From an uncultured Roseivirga sp. (GTDB taxonomy: Bacteria; Bacteroidota; Bacteroidia; Cytophagales; Cyclobacteriaceae), in assembly GCA_947493005.1 (NCBI GenBank), contig CANLOY010000001.1, positions 558,001-622,000 on the forward strand: a stretch of 64,000 nucleotides of DNA. The letters run 5' to 3'. Within the stretch, counting starts at the first letter, position 1, and each line of letters starts with the position of its first letter. The notes under the pieces are model-generated. The model did not search any database, was not told the DNA's origin, and saw only the letters and a list, made by a program, of their open reading frames with translations. The translations under genes and the position numbers were made by a program. Positions 63,517 through 64,000 of the stretch are shown one piece after another.

Positions 63517-64000
63517 TTAAAGCAATGTGGTTGGACAAAGGTAGTCCGTAACCCTAAACTGACCTGATTCTTTTATAGCATCAAAGCCTCCTTTAACATC
63601 TATGAGATTGCTAAATCCCCTGGATCGTAATATGGAAATGAAAATCAGTGACCTGTAACCTCCAGCGCAGTGTACATAGCACACTTGCTCATTTGGCATC
63701 TGTTTTATGCTATCATTTACATAGTCGAGCGGAGCATTTTCCGCACTCATTACATGTTCGCTGTTATACTCACTAGCTTTTCTAACGTCAATTATAAATG
63801 GTTCTTCTTTCTTGGCAAGATCCATAGTGGTTATCACATCTACTGAATCTACTGCTTTTCCACTTTCCTTCCAGCTCTCAAAGCCTCCTTTCAAATACCC
63901 TTGAGTATTGTCATATCCAACTCTTGACAAACGAGTAACCACTTCTTCTATACGATCTTCTTCTGACACTAAGAGAATTGGCTGTTGAACATCAGGAATG
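63517..64000 (-). CDS. MBL-fold/rhodanese protein, C-terminal rhodanese part
   Basis: The frame continues past the right edge (it reads IPDVQQPILLV before SEEDRIEEVVTRLSRVGYDN), so only the last ~160 residues are present. They form two rhodanese modules: a first partial one (RVGYDNTQGYLKGGFESWKESG) and a second with the active loop CAGGYRS (CYVHCAGGYRSLIF). In full-length relatives an N-terminal metallo-beta-lactamase domain gives a persulfide dioxygenase-like enzyme for sulfide handling; that domain lies outside the window, so the assignment is by family knowledge. Confidence 0.85.
   Translation of the reverse strand, partial: IPDVQQPILLVSEEDRIEEVVTRLSRVGYDNTQGYLKGGFESWKESGKAVDSVDVITTMDLAKKEEPFIIDVRKASEYNSEHVMSAENAPLDYVNDSIKQMPNEQVCYVHCAGGYRSLIFISILRSRGFSNLIDVKGGFDAIKESGQFRVTDYLCPTTLL

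Noticed and set aside
1-64000. CRISPR arrays, tRNA, rRNA, intact insertion sequences, prophage or integrase genes
   Set aside because: No regularly spaced repeats, no cloverleaf or rRNA-like stretch and no recognisable transposase or integrase was found on reading the window and translations.

Overview
The window looks like chromosome of a free-living Bacteroidota bacterium, most likely order Cytophagales (Roseivirga/Fulvivirga-like; the genus is inference). Reasons: AT-rich DNA; a protein with a type IX secretion (T9SS) C-terminal sorting domain; a 6-bladed beta-propeller lipoprotein; an ABC permease with the Cytophagales-type N-terminal permease-prefix region; DUF4856, DUF5777, DUF4142 and imelysin proteins; a TonB receptor with a carboxypeptidase-like N-terminal domain; and promoter boxes of the Bacteroidota type (TAnnTTTG at -7). 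I saw no tRNA, rRNA, CRISPR array, intact insertion sequence or prophage.

Layout. 1-2178: end of a MutS-like ATPase, then purK-purE. 2327-3576: a propeller lipoprotein gene broken by a one-base frameshift. 3651-31479: mostly minus-strand envelope and housekeeping genes: AsmA-like protein, PepSY protein, OmpA/PD40 protein, patatin with an outer-membrane barrel, M23 peptidase, dsbD-copA, an M20 dipeptidase, a 1560-residue exported protein of unknown role, prmA-tpiA, then a plus-strand T9SS cargo protein, a cupredoxin and a DUF4142 protein. 31655-35354: an ArsR/SufR-like regulator and a PadR-regulated ABC permease. 35491-41760: a Crp/Fnr regulator followed by a compact set of oxygenase, lipoprotein, cytochrome c, DUF5777 and fatty-acid-hydroxylase genes; three transcription units here each carry a TTGA-N6-TCAA palindrome at about -42 from a predicted start. 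41808-48094: a four-gene iron-type operon (DUF4856, imelysin, HTTM/gamma-carboxylase-like, TonB receptor) with a recognisable promoter and a palindromic operator. 48423-63391: a surface polysaccharide locus with several family 2 glycosyltransferases, a flavin oxidoreductase, a GT-C-like membrane protein, a methyltransferase, a KpsM/KpsT-type ABC exporter, an MBOAT/SGNH acyl-transfer pair, a sulfotransferase, a second SGNH protein and a 5'-truncated glycosyltransferase. 63517-64000: C-terminal rhodanese part of an MBL-fold/rhodanese protein.

Most notable: (1) the Crp/Fnr-box-linked cluster 35491-41760, which looks like a small co-regulated oxidative or redox system of unknown purpose; (2) the gamma-carboxylase homologue embedded in an iron-uptake-type operon, next to an imelysin that lacks its signature histidine; (3) a DsbD whose periplasmic domain is tandemly duplicated. 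The polysaccharide locus shows signs of recent rearrangement: one glycosyltransferase cut at a terminator, another without a usable start codon, and a hairpin-rich insert.
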